NCBI GenBank assembly: GCA_001804805.1
Contig: MHBH01000040.1
Coordinates: 1-64,000 of the forward strand
DNA length: 64,000 bases
Direction of reading: 5' to 3'
Source: Lentisphaerae bacterium GWF2_49_21
GTDB taxonomy: Bacteria > Verrucomicrobiota > Lentisphaeria > Victivallales > GWF2-50-93
Positions 1 to 7,840 of this stretch are shown piece by piece. Both the position numbers and the translations under genes were made by a program. The notes under the pieces were generated by a model. That model was given only the letters and a program-made list of their open reading frames with translations, searched no databases and was not told the origin of the DNA. The stretch's first letter is position 1. Every line of letters begins with the position of its first letter.

Positions 1-340
1 AATCAACATGCATGTCTCTCGGTTCTCAGCGCCTCCAAGAAATTGCAGGCTGATTAATCGCCGGCTCTATAATGCGTGCATGAAATAGTTTACATAGTGC
101 ATTTGTTTTAAGGTAGGGCGCGTTCAGAGTTTACCCCGGTTCCTAAAAGGACATCGGGGTAACGCGCCGCGGACGGCTACGGAGAGCCGTCCCTACCTCT
201 GGTAAAAAAAACGTAAACACTATTATGAACTCATCAGTAACGCGTTTTTGCGTGTCTCCCTGCTCTTGATTACAGCCAATAATGGCTTGACTACGAACAT
301 ACCTCAATTACTTTGAGATAAGCCTGTCTTGGAGCTTGTC
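1..340. other. Intergenic region with two hairpin repeats, no gene seen
   Basis: No credible coding frame was found. The stretch contains a compound inverted repeat (111-199) and one copy of a hairpin family with the stem AGCCA/TGGCT followed by GACTACGAAC (about 274-300). The same element recurs at 21299-21330, upstream of umuD. The rest looks like AT-leaning spacer between the end of the leftward Ntn-hydrolase gene and whatever precedes the window. Confidence 0.6.
111..199. repeat. Compound hairpin flanked by GGTAGGG/CCCTACC
   Basis: The outer arms are GGTAGGG and CCCTACC. Inside lie an interrupted stem pairing GGCGCGTT and TTACCCCG with CGGGGTAACGCGCC, and a second hairpin, GGACGGCT/AGCCGTCC. 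The end GTCCCTAC resembles the GGGACAGGC...GTCCCTACTT elements at 6381 and 36394. The arrangement of two adjacent hairpins inside short complementary flanks is like the units at 2311-2370 and 55196-55245. Confidence 0.55.
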
Positions 341-1120
341 TTATTTCTTCAGATCTATCACCTTTCTGGCTTTGCCAGGGACAAATCCTTCCTTGTTCAT
401 CTGGGAGAGGAGTGTCTCCTTCCTCTGAATCCATGCGCATCCATCTGGCTTGATCGTCAGAATATCAATCGGTCCGCCAACCGTCTTAGGACGTGGCTGG
501 AATTTCATTGCATTAACCGTGGCGGTTATTGCGAAATTCGCAAAATCAACGGCATCCTGGAATGATATGTGCGCCCATGGAATCTTGTAGTTGGGCATTT
601 CGGTGGCGTTTCCGTCAGGATCAACATCGTAGAGCGGCTGCAGAAGGCGTTCAATTATGTCCGATTCGCCTCCCCACGAGATTCCAAGTGGCGCAACCTC
701 ATTGAGTTTCCGTTTCCTTCCTTCAGCCACCGAGACTTCCCAGACGTGCTGTTCAAGAGTTTCATTTGCCTTCACATATCCCGACACATGGAAACTTATG
801 TTCTGAGGAGATTTGAATTTCTGGAAGAACTTTATTATCTCATCGGCTGTCTGTTCCAGCCCCAGGGACTTCTGGTTCGCCTCGTGGTTGATGAATGATT
901 CAATATATGTACCGATCGCAACGTTGTTGATTTCACCTGCTCCATAGGTGCTTATCCCGACATTGTTCTGTGTCAGGAAGACATTGTAGTTGCCATCAAT
1001 CTCTGTTGCGCCCAGAGGCAATGTCTGGTTCGGACCGCTCTGCTTGACTACTGCCGGTACGCGGCTGTCCCCGGCCATTATGATTCCTTCACGGACAAAT
1101 ATTGTGACTATCAAGCTCAT
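341..1120 (-). CDS. Proteasome-fold Ntn-hydrolase family protein
   Basis: This 259-residue protein starts like a 20S proteasome beta subunit or HslV-type Ntn hydrolase. Its first 20 residues (M, then SLIV...REGIIMAGDSR) align without gaps to the TTTV...DGVVLAxDSR pattern. The catalytic Thr1 position is Ser2, and the Asp17 equivalent is present in GDSR. I cannot find a clear match to the conserved Lys33. It has no signal peptide and no membrane segment. A strong ribosome binding site (AGGGGG) sits just before the ATG. The gene is alone, transcribed leftward away from hisC, so context gives no partner. Fold assignment is by motif; activity is uncertain, because Ser at the N-terminus could be active only if Met1 is removed. 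Could be a non-peptidase member of the fold. Confidence 0.6.
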   Translation of the reverse strand: MSLIVTIFVREGIIMAGDSRVPAVVKQSGPNQTLPLGATEIDGNYNVFLTQNNVGISTYGAGEINNVAIGTYIESFINHEANQKSLGLEQTADEIIKFFQKFKSPQNISFHVSGYVKANETLEQHVWEVSVAEGRKRKLNEVAPLGISWGGESDIIERLLQPLYDVDPDGNATEMPNYKIPWAHISFQDAVDFANFAITATVNAMKFQPRPKTVGGPIDILTIKPDGCAWIQRKETLLSQMNKEGFVPGKARKVIDLKK

Positions 1121-1182
1121 GCTGCCCCCTCTTTAAATATTAAATTCGAATCTCGAAATCCGAAACTATTTGTCTCAGCAAC

Positions 1183-2235
1183 CTATATGTTTTTCAAAAG
1201 TATCTTTATCTCCTCATCCGTCCCGACAGTAATCCTTACATAACGTCCGGTGACCGGCCCCTTGAAATACCTTACAAGCACGCCTTTTTCCTTCAAGCGC
1301 CTGTAAAGTCCTTCGCCATTCTTGTCCGGAGGCGAGGCAAACACGAAATTAGACTGCGAACCACAGACCTCAAATCCTTTTTCAATCAGCGATTTTACAA
1401 GGGTGGCGCGTGTCCTGCATATCTTAATTCTTGTCCCGTTGAAATATTTCCTGTCCTTCAGCGCGGCGATCGCCAGCGCCTGCACGAGCATTCCGACATT
1501 GTACGAATCCTTTACCTTCATCATGCCTTCTATGGTCTTTGGTGAAGCGAGAGCATAACCGAGCCTGAGCCCGGCAAGCGAATAGCTTTTTGAAAGTGTC
1601 CTGCCAACTATCAGATTCGGGAATTCCTTGAGAAGCCCGACGCAGTTGTCGTCCGCGAAATCCGCATATGCTTCGTCAACGAAGACGATTCCTTTGAACT
1701 TCCTGCAGATTTTCTTTATTTCATTGATGGGGAAAAGGGTTCCTGTCGGAGCATTTGGCCTGGCGATATAAAATAGCCTTGCCCCTTTTGCCTTTTTCAA
1801 AGTATCTTCAGGGATATAAAAATCACCATCGTACCTGAGGGGGATTTTTATGCAGCGGCAGTCCTGCAGTTCGGCAAGTACAGGATATAGCGAGTAACTC
1901 GGTTCGAAAGATGCGATGGCATCCTTCCCCCCTGCAAACGCCCTCGTGGTTATTGTGAGGATGTCATCCGACCCATTCCCCACTATTATATTTTCGGACT
2001 CGAGTCCGAAAATATCAGCGATGGTCTTGCGAAGTTCGCACGCCAGCGGATCCGGATACAGGCGCAGCCTGCCGCTGTAGAACGTCTTCATCGACTTTGC
2101 GACGGCAGGAGAGGGCGGATACGGGTTCTCGTTGGTGTTCAGCTTGACATACTTCATGTCCTTCGGCTGTTCCCCGGGCGTATACCCGCCCATCGCGTCT
2201 ATGTTCTTCCTGAAATATGATCTCGTTGTTTTCAT
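1183..2235 (-). CDS. hisC: Histidinol-phosphate aminotransferase
   Basis: A 350-residue fold-type I PLP aminotransferase of normal HisC length. It would convert imidazole-acetol phosphate and glutamate to histidinol phosphate in histidine synthesis. Visible family marks are the LNTNENPYPPSP substrate-binding start (near residue 32), GNGSDDILT for phosphate binding, FVDEAYADF, and the PLP lysine in the RTLSKSYSLAGLRLGY block (near residue 210). The C-terminal Arg region VRITVGTDEE is also typical. No other his genes lie nearby. The ATG has no obvious ribosome binding site and sits just behind an AT-rich stretch. Aromatic aminotransferase activity cannot be excluded from sequence alone. Confidence 0.88.
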   Translation of the reverse strand: MKTTRSYFRKNIDAMGGYTPGEQPKDMKYVKLNTNENPYPPSPAVAKSMKTFYSGRLRLYPDPLACELRKTIADIFGLESENIIVGNGSDDILTITTRAFAGGKDAIASFEPSYSLYPVLAELQDCRCIKIPLRYDGDFYIPEDTLKKAKGARLFYIARPNAPTGTLFPINEIKKICRKFKGIVFVDEAYADFADDNCVGLLKEFPNLIVGRTLSKSYSLAGLRLGYALASPKTIEGMMKVKDSYNVGMLVQALAIAALKDRKYFNGTRIKICRTRATLVKSLIEKGFEVCGSQSNFVFASPPDKNGEGLYRRLKEKGVLVRYFKGPVTGRYVRITVGTDEEIKILLKNI

Positions 2236-2310
2236 AACTTTATAATATAAGTGGGATTGGTCATTTATTCCAAGTGGGAATGCTAATCAATGGAAACAAC
2301 TCAGTTCCAT

Positions 2311-2370
2311 ATAAGTATGTCGGGTTTTAACCCGACGTTTCAGTTGGCGGTTTAAAAACCGCCCTACTTA
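2311..2370. repeat. Tandem pair of hairpins (GTCGGG and GGCGG stems)
   Basis: Two perfect short hairpins lie nine bases apart, GTCGGGTTTTAACCCGAC at 2319-2336 and GGCGGTTTAAAAACCGCC at 2346-2363. They sit between the divergent hisC and glycosyltransferase genes. Loops are TTTA/TTAA-like and the stems differ in sequence, as in the other hairpin arrays of this window. Confidence 0.7.
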
Positions 2371-2412
2371 ATACTTGATTTGTGTCTTCCATCTGGATAT
2401 CTTTCCTCAAAT

Positions 2413-4392
2413 ATGAAAATCAAAATTCCCGGCAGTTTCTTAAGGACACTCTCCAATCTCAGCTTTGCCCGTATCTGGCAATGGCTGACGCATGCGCGTG
2501 GCGGCTGGCCATCACCGATGGCGCAGTCGGCTCTTTTCGCAACAGTGTTCTACATGGGCTGTTTGGCTTTTTCGATGCGGATGCCTATGGTGCAGCACAA
2601 CCAGGATATCGGACATGCCGATTCCGCGGCATATGCTTTGCAGGCACGCGGCCTTGTCCTGAACGGCTCGCTCAAAGTTCCGTATGTCAGCGTATTCTTC
2701 CAGCGCGGACCTTCCGAAATATGGAGGTACGACGATCATTGGCCGCCAATGCTTTCCCTCTTGCTTGCGCCGATGTTCTGGTGGAGCGGGGTGGACGCAG
2801 TGAACGCCCATGCGGTGTGCGTCGGAATAGGGGCGTTTCTTCTGCCTTTGCTGGCGGCGTGGCTTGCGCTGTCCTGCTGCCGTCGTGTATGGGCAGCTCT
2901 GCTTGTGGCTGCCCTGATGTTTCTGAATCCGCTGATATTCAGCGAATCTTTGCGCGTGCTCAGTGATGTCCTGGTGGCGGCAGTGCTGGCTGGATATCTG
3001 GCGGCATTGTTTGCAGCTAGACGACGTCCATGGTGGTTTCTGGTGGCCGGAGTCTTTCTTGCCGGGGCGTTCTACACGAAAGGCTCCCAGTTGCAGCTGC
3101 TGGTGCTGACACCTCTTCTCGCGGCAATCATCTGCGGTACTGTTGTTTTCCGCAGCCGCTGGTTCTATGCCGGATTGGGCATTGGCGTACTGTTGATCAT
3201 GCCATGGTGGATTACCATGTGGTTGAATTATGGGAGTCCGTTGCACAGCACACAGAATTATGTCAGCTCGTTCTTTGGCATCGACCGTGACTGGGATCGG
3301 GGGTTCTACGCTGTCTACTGGGACCGCAACCTTCCGAAGACCCAAGACCGTTTCAACGATAAGGAAGCCTGGAGCAAAACGAGCAAGCGCAACCTCGAGA
3401 TCTTTCTTCGAAGCGGTCTGCTAGGAACGGATTCCAAGTTTGAAGATTGGCCTGCGCTGGGGCGTTTCGGCAAGGAGATGCAGCCCTGGTTCCGTCCGGG
3501 GCATGTGGATTACAGGAAGGAGGTTCCACGCTTGCCAGCTCCATGGCACACCGGGATTCATCTTGCAGGTTTGATATGGGGACTCCTGGCTCTGCTTGTC
3601 TGGCCGGCATGGTTGCTGGTGAAAACAATTCGCCAGCGCTCCTGGCTGAAGCCATTGCAGCTTTCCACAAACAGCGTGAAGACGTCACTTGGTGCTGGAA
3701 GCGTGTTGATCCTGTTCGTTATTGTCCAGAGCTGCTTCATTGTCTTCCTATGGTCGTCGGAAATCCGTTTCACACTGCTGCTGATGCCAATGCTGGCGGT
3801 CCTGGGCTGCCTGGCGTGTCAAGGCATAATGGAAGGAACCGTCCTGTTGTCGCGATGGATGTCGCCGGCGCGCTGGCGTCAACGCCTTGACATTACAAGG
3901 ATCTGGTGTCGGCGCCGGGGCTGGATCGGAGCGCTGCTGCTTTGCATCATGGCGGGAGGACTTGCACGGAGATACCATGTTGAGATTTCAGATTGGCAGC
4001 GCGAAAGGATGAGTGTTCAGGTTTTTGAAAAAGACTATTATCCCAAGTACTCCACCATGGCTCAAGGACTACAGAAAGCAGGGATAGGCGGCGATGCCGT
4101 CATCATGACGCGCAACCCTTGGGAACTGTTGTTCTACATGCCGCCCGCGTCCAGAGGAGTGGGACTGCCATATGCCTCTCCAGACGTAATTTTTTCAATT
4201 GCCAGATATTATGGTGTGACACATTTCATCAATGACTGCAGACGTCCCGGGCTGGACAGCTTCCTGAAGAGAGGACATCCGGCCCTGACCCGCATCACAG
4301 CGGACGGACCGTTTCCGGTGTATAAGTTCGATGCCACGCTTTTCAAGGAGGGAGAGCTGGCCGATCTGGATTCACTGCCAGAGAAGAAATAA
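2413..4392 (+). CDS. ArnT/PMT-like membrane glycosyltransferase (GT39 family type)
   Basis: A large polytopic inner-membrane protein (659 residues from the ATG at 2413; a TTG at 2380 would add 11). It resembles lipid-linked sugar transferases such as ArnT and dolichyl-phosphate-mannose mannosyltransferases. The N-terminal region has the extracytoplasmic acidic loop typical of the family (GHADSAAYALQARGLVLNG near residues 55-75), followed by many hydrophobic helices up to about residue 490 and a soluble C-terminal domain. The sugar donor and acceptor cannot be told. The gene is alone between hairpin repeat blocks. Its composition looks GC-richer than its neighbours (many GCG/CTG codons), giving long shadow frames on the other strand, which may hint at transfer. 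I did not count codons. Confidence 0.7.
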   Translation: MKIKIPGSFLRTLSNLSFARIWQWLTHARGGWPSPMAQSALFATVFYMGCLAFSMRMPMVQHNQDIGHADSAAYALQARGLVLNGSLKVPYVSVFFQRGPSEIWRYDDHWPPMLSLLLAPMFWWSGVDAVNAHAVCVGIGAFLLPLLAAWLALSCCRRVWAALLVAALMFLNPLIFSESLRVLSDVLVAAVLAGYLAALFAARRRPWWFLVAGVFLAGAFYTKGSQLQLLVLTPLLAAIICGTVVFRSRWFYAGLGIGVLLIMPWWITMWLNYGSPLHSTQNYVSSFFGIDRDWDRGFYAVYWDRNLPKTQDRFNDKEAWSKTSKRNLEIFLRSGLLGTDSKFEDWPALGRFGKEMQPWFRPGHVDYRKEVPRLPAPWHTGIHLAGLIWGLLALLVWPAWLLVKTIRQRSWLKPLQLSTNSVKTSLGAGSVLILFVIVQSCFIVFLWSSEIRFTLLLMPMLAVLGCLACQGIMEGTVLLSRWMSPARWRQRLDITRIWCRRRGWIGALLLCIMAGGLARRYHVEISDWQRERMSVQVFEKDYYPKYSTMAQGLQKAGIGGDAVIMTRNPWELLFYMPPASRGVGLPYASPDVIFSIARYYGVTHFINDCRRPGLDSFLKRGHPALTRITADGPFPVYKFDATLFKEGELADLDSLPEKK

Positions 4393-4435
4393 ATCCAATA
4401 ATTCATTAACCGTTATCCTCTTGTGCCACCATGAA

Positions 4436-4591
4436 TACACAAGCTGAAGCTTGGACTCCAACGATTGGAATATCCTTATGTCGGAGTTCAAACTTTAGTT
4501 TGTCTTAGTAGGATGGGAATTTGTATTTTCGGAGCGCTGGCATCTTGCCGGCAATTCTTCTATAATGTGGTACAGGCGTCTCGCCTGTAAT
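4436..4591. repeat. Array of four hairpin repeats
   Basis: From left to right: a reversed element with CAAGC/GCTTG stem and the flank ACTCCAACG; a forward GGAGTT + CAAACTTTAGTTTG + TCTT element (about 4483-4506); GCTGGCATCTTGCCGGC preceded by GGAGC (4532-4555); and ACAGGCGTCTCGCCTGT inside a 28-base copy (4564-4591) that recurs identically at 20745-20772. These are copies of families also found at 15.2, 16.98, 20.7, 39.0, 50.7 and 56.9 kb. Confidence 0.75.
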
Positions 4592-4625
4592 TTGAAATGA
4601 CTCGAAAAGATTATAAGGTATTTGC

Positions 4626-5150
4626 ATGGAATCTTATTCAAAAACCTATAGGCTTGTTAAAATCTTAATTATCCCGTTTCTTCTTGCCTGTATCGCCGCC
4701 TTGTTTCTTGTCTTTTTCCATGAACGCGCTTCAAAAGAAATGAAGGCGACATTTTCAAGGCCAACTATATCAGAAGCTCATATGCAGTGCGACGGGGCTG
4801 TCCTCGATCTGAAATCAGCCCTTGTGTTTGAACTGAAAGATGGAAGATTCGGGTATGTCTATGTCAGCCGGGTTGGCATTGCTGCTGCAGATTACACCTG
4901 CACATTACTGTCGAAGTCAGTTGATGGAAAAGTATCCGTCGATGCTGCTGCCAGTGGCCGATTCCTGTATGAAGGTGGAGGGCAGGAGGTTAAGTGTGGC
5001 GATTTTGGAATGTGCTGGTTGCCTGCTACGGCTTTTTTCTTTCGGCAGAATCTTAAAGCTTCAATAATTCCAATTGAGGACAAGGGCAGGATTGAGCGTG
5101 GGGATACGAGTTTTATAAAATGGACGGATATTAATCTTCCAAGTATGTGA
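4626..5150 (+). CDS. Membrane-anchored protein of unknown function
   Basis: I do not recognise this 174-residue protein. It has a short basic N-terminus, one hydrophobic segment (about residues 13-31, KILIIPFLLACIAALFLVFF) acting as an uncleaved anchor or signal, and a soluble remainder that would lie outside the cytoplasm. Several Cys residues occur in the soluble part (near residues 54, 97, 124 and 130). The start is supported by a weak AAGG eight bases upstream of the ATG. The gene stands alone between the repeat array at 4.4-4.6 kb and a convergent PHP gene. No function is proposed. Confidence 0.55.
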   Translation: MESYSKTYRLVKILIIPFLLACIAALFLVFFHERASKEMKATFSRPTISEAHMQCDGAVLDLKSALVFELKDGRFGYVYVSRVGIAAADYTCTLLSKSVDGKVSVDAAASGRFLYEGGGQEVKCGDFGMCWLPATAFFFRQNLKASIIPIEDKGRIERGDTSFIKWTDINLPSM

Positions 5151-5162
5151 TTGGAATTTTTT

Positions 5163-5195
5163 TTAACCTCTGTGTCTTGGTGTCTCTGTGGTTAT
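5163..5195. repeat. Dispersed CTCTGTGTCTTGGTGTCTCTGTGG repeat at the gene end
   Basis: The sequence CCTCTGTGTCTTGGTGTC followed by TCTGTGGTT forms the 3' end of the PHP gene. From memory, repeats with this wording are widespread between genes in many bacterial genomes, and when translated they give tails like TTETQRHR, as seen here (TTETPRHRG). Confidence 0.6.
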
Positions 5196-6284
5196 GAATT
5201 TCTGTCTTTCCGATAGTTTCGCGACATTCTCGTATCTTCCGAATTCCGGACGCAGGTTCCTATTATGTCCGCAGCCCAGCTCCAATCCCTCTCCCGGCTG
5301 GTTGTGGTCGTCGGAACCGTTCGTGAAGAGCAGGGGGAGCCTGTCAGGATGCGCTGAATTGTATTCCTCGCGCATCTGATTGAATAGATCTGTCTGGTTC
5401 ATGCCTGTCTCTGGACATTTTCCGTTGCGCCAGCCGTCGACTTCTATTGTCTGGAGTCCGGCATCTGCGAGATCCGCAATGACTTTGCGAAGTTCGCAGT
5501 TTCCGAGTCCTTCCTTCTTGCGGAGCTCCGTCGGATGCGAAAGCCCGGGAAGTCCGCCCCAGTCGAGAACGCGCTTCACAAATGCCTTTGGCGAAAGGTC
5601 GATGTCGATTTCAAGAGGGACATCAATCTGATCCTTCTGTGTCGTGTATTTCGCCTGGAAATCCTTCACATCGGATGATATTCCTCTTTTAGAGAGCTCC
5701 GGGCCGTACTTCTGCCACATGATGACGCTGATGTCGCCCTTGGTGGAAACTCCGTTGCGGACAAACTTGTCGATGTCTTCGGCTGTTATCACAGCCGAAA
5801 AGTTAAATTTCCTGAAACAGTCAGGAATTCGCTTGATCATTGCCTCCAGCTGCTTTTTTTTGGCCTTGCGGACGGGTTCAATTATTTTTTCTTGAACTCC
5901 TGAATCCAGGAGTTCAAGAAAAAATATCTTATTGGGAAAATGCCCGATGATCTCGATGCCGGGCCTGTCCGTGTAGAATTCGATGGCGGGGACAACATCT
6001 ACATCGAAAATATTTCCGGCCTCGATGGCTTCACGTTGCCCGTCGAAGAGATCATGGTCGGAAATTGCGATAGCCTTCATCTTCCTGCGATACGCCTCGA
6101 ACACCTTGTTTGCTGGCGAATAATAGCCGTCGGAGCAGAACGAATGGCAGTGGAGGTCGATTTCGCAGACGGCATCCATGTCGGGTTTGAACCCCGATGC
6201 GGCGATCTGCCTCGCGGCCTCGAGCCGTTCTTTTGAGCTTATGTGAAAATCGTCAATTATCTTTAAGGCTTCTGATGTTTTCAC
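5163..6284 (-). CDS. PHP-domain metal-dependent phosphoesterase
   Basis: A 373-residue cytoplasmic protein with a PHP (polymerase and histidinol phosphatase) fold. The metal-binding motifs are visible: DLHCHSFCSDG near residue 43, ISDHDLFDG near residue 75, PAIEFYT, GLSHPTE near residue 252 and GSDDHN near residue 330. The substrate is unknown; relatives include RNase AM-like and histidinol-phosphatase-like enzymes. It starts with GTG and lacks a clear ribosome binding site. Two oddities: a perfect 20-base-pair inverted repeat lies inside the gene (5883-5926), and the last residues (TTETPRHRG) are encoded by a dispersed repeat of the type ACCACAGAGACACCAAGAC, so the natural C-terminus has probably been replaced or extended. 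Confidence 0.75.
   Translation of the reverse strand: MKTSEALKIIDDFHISSKERLEAARQIAASGFKPDMDAVCEIDLHCHSFCSDGYYSPANKVFEAYRRKMKAIAISDHDLFDGQREAIEAGNIFDVDVVPAIEFYTDRPGIEIIGHFPNKIFFLELLDSGVQEKIIEPVRKAKKKQLEAMIKRIPDCFRKFNFSAVITAEDIDKFVRNGVSTKGDISVIMWQKYGPELSKRGISSDVKDFQAKYTTQKDQIDVPLEIDIDLSPKAFVKRVLDWGGLPGLSHPTELRKKEGLGNCELRKVIADLADAGLQTIEVDGWRNGKCPETGMNQTDLFNQMREEYNSAHPDRLPLLFTNGSDDHNQPGEGLELGCGHNRNLRPEFGRYENVAKLSERQKFITTETPRHRG
5883..5926. repeat. Perfect 20-bp inverted repeat inside the PHP gene
   Basis: The arms 5883-5902 and 5907-5926 are perfectly complementary with a four-base loop (AATC). Their outer edges are T/A runs (TATTTTTT...AAAAAATA) and the inner part is locus-specific (CTTGAACTCCTG). 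It is read in frame as the segment from IFFLELL to QEKII, so it does not break the gene. Confidence 0.85.
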
Positions 6285-6682
6285 TATTTATCTTTGAGTT
6301 ATGTTTGTAGTCAATGTCGCAAGACATGTTCTTAATGTAGGTACGTGCTTTAGCATGTACCATCTTTATTATTTTTGAATGGGACAGGCTAAAGCCCGTC
6401 CCTACTTCAATGACAGTCCTTACGGGCTTAACTCCTTTTAAACTTGCTCTGGCAGCTTGCGACATTAACTGCAAACCAGATCAATTTCCTGGTAGAAAAT
6501 ACCTTTTATTCAGCATAAAGTCAATTGCGTTCGTTTGTAGTCAATGTCGCAAGACATGTTCTTCTGCATGTTGTTTGTTTGGAATTTGGCCAATTGGAAT
6601 TTGGAATTTGGGATTTGCTATATAAACTATCAACTGACTACTGGCAACTAACAACCGACGGCTGGCGTTCAAGGAGAACTTT
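6285..6682. repeat. Mosaic of intergenic hairpin repeats
   Basis: This spacer holds, in order: TTGTAGTCAATGTC-GCAA-GACATGTTCTT (6304-6333), the hairpin GGTACGTGCTTTAGCATGTACC (6340-6361; 22 bases with arms GGTACGTGCT and AGCATGTACC), a GGGACAGGCTAAAGCCCGTCCC hairpin with TACTT (6381-6406), an ACGGGCTTAACT variant, and a second copy of the GCAA-loop element (about 6531-6563). It ends in word-like degenerate tracts (TTGGAATTTGGGATTT near 6600; CAACTGACTACTGGCAACTAAC near 6640). The same elements recur in different order at 36288-36453. Confidence 0.75.
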
Positions 6683-7840
6683 ATGACAAGGAAATTATTG
6701 ATTCTACTGTTTGCAACGGTACTGCCATTTTCGCTTTTTGCCATCAGGCCCGGTGATGCCGCGCCTGAGCTTGAAGTGCTGAAATGGATCAAGGGCGATC
6801 AGATCGCCATGACTTTTGCTGCGAAGAACAAGAACATTGTCGTCATTGAATTCTGGGCGACATGGGCTCCTCTCTGCAAGGAGACGATGCCCATGCTCAC
6901 GGACTTGCAGAAGAAATATTCGGACAAGGGGGTTGTCGTCATCAGCATCTCGACGGAAGATGAAAAGACAGTTTCAGGCTTTATCAACGACCGCAAATAC
7001 ATAGGCCATAGAATTGCAATAGACGACACGAAGAAGACATATAAGAAATATATGGAGGCCGATCCGGGCATACCGGCTGTGTTTGTCATCGGCAAGGGCG
7101 GAGAGATGCTCTGGAAAGGGCATCCTATGGAGCTGGATGCAGTCCTTGAAAAGGTCGTCAACGGCAAGTTCGACATCAAGGTCCAGAAGAAAATATCCCT
7201 TTTGCATGATGATTTGAAGAGGGCTATGGAGAAGGACAACCAGGGCCTTGTTTCCCAGATTGCCGACGATGTCCTTGAACTGGATCCGTCAGACGATATC
7301 GCATTGCGGTGCAAGCTCTACTATTTTGAAAGACGGAATCTTCCCGGGGAGGCGCTCGCGTTCCTGAACAAACTCCAGAAAAAAATTCCGGGACATTTCC
7401 CGTTCTATTCAGTCGAACTTGGGATCCTTGACAAGACAGATGCTTCTGCGGATGAGAAAATGAAAGTCTATGAGAAGGCGCTGCTTGTCTTCAAGGATGA
7501 TCCTGATAATCTCACGTCCCTTTCATGGATGATTTCCGACAACATGAGTTTTGGCACCGGTTCGGTGAAATTTTCGCTTGTTGCGGCGCTTCGAGCCAAG
7601 GAAATTCTTCCTGTTGACGCGTCTGGCCGCAGGAAAGGATTGTGTCTCAACGCCCTTGCCAGGGCATATTACAATGCCGGGTGCATCGAGCAGGCGATCA
7701 AGGTGCAGCAGGAGGCCGTGGGCAGTTTTTCCGGATACGACGAGGAGGAAGGTTCAAAGACTCTGCTGAAATACTATCAGGAGGCGCTGGATATCTGGAA
7801 AAAACTGATACCGGACGGCTCCAATTCCGGAAAGAAATGA
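6683..7840 (+). CDS. Exported thioredoxin-fold protein with C-terminal helical repeats
   Basis: A 385-residue protein with a signal peptide (residues 1-20, cleavage after SLFA likely) and a TlpA/AhpC-TSA-like thioredoxin domain (about 25-170). The active-site context is FWATWAPLCKETMP: the first Cys of the usual WCxxC is Ala and only the second Cys remains, so ordinary disulfide exchange is not expected. The cis-Pro loop appears as GIPAVFVIG. The rest (about 185-380) is alpha-helical with TPR-like patterns (ALRAKEILPVD..., NALARAYYNAGCIEQAIKVQQEA). A strong AAGGAG precedes the ATG. It overlaps the next gene by four bases (ATGA), suggesting co-translation. It may be a periplasmic scaffold or chaperone rather than a reductase. 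Confidence 0.7.
   Translation: MTRKLLILLFATVLPFSLFAIRPGDAAPELEVLKWIKGDQIAMTFAAKNKNIVVIEFWATWAPLCKETMPMLTDLQKKYSDKGVVVISISTEDEKTVSGFINDRKYIGHRIAIDDTKKTYKKYMEADPGIPAVFVIGKGGEMLWKGHPMELDAVLEKVVNGKFDIKVQKKISLLHDDLKRAMEKDNQGLVSQIADDVLELDPSDDIALRCKLYYFERRNLPGEALAFLNKLQKKIPGHFPFYSVELGILDKTDASADEKMKVYEKALLVFKDDPDNLTSLSWMISDNMSFGTGSVKFSLVAALRAKEILPVDASGRRKGLCLNALARAYYNAGCIEQAIKVQQEAVGSFSGYDEEEGSKTLLKYYQEALDIWKKLIPDGSNSGKK

Noticed and set aside
2512-3345. 277-codon minus-strand frame inside the first glycosyltransferase
   Set aside because: Shadow of a GC-rich gene; composition is His/Arg/Gln-rich and no domain is recognisable.
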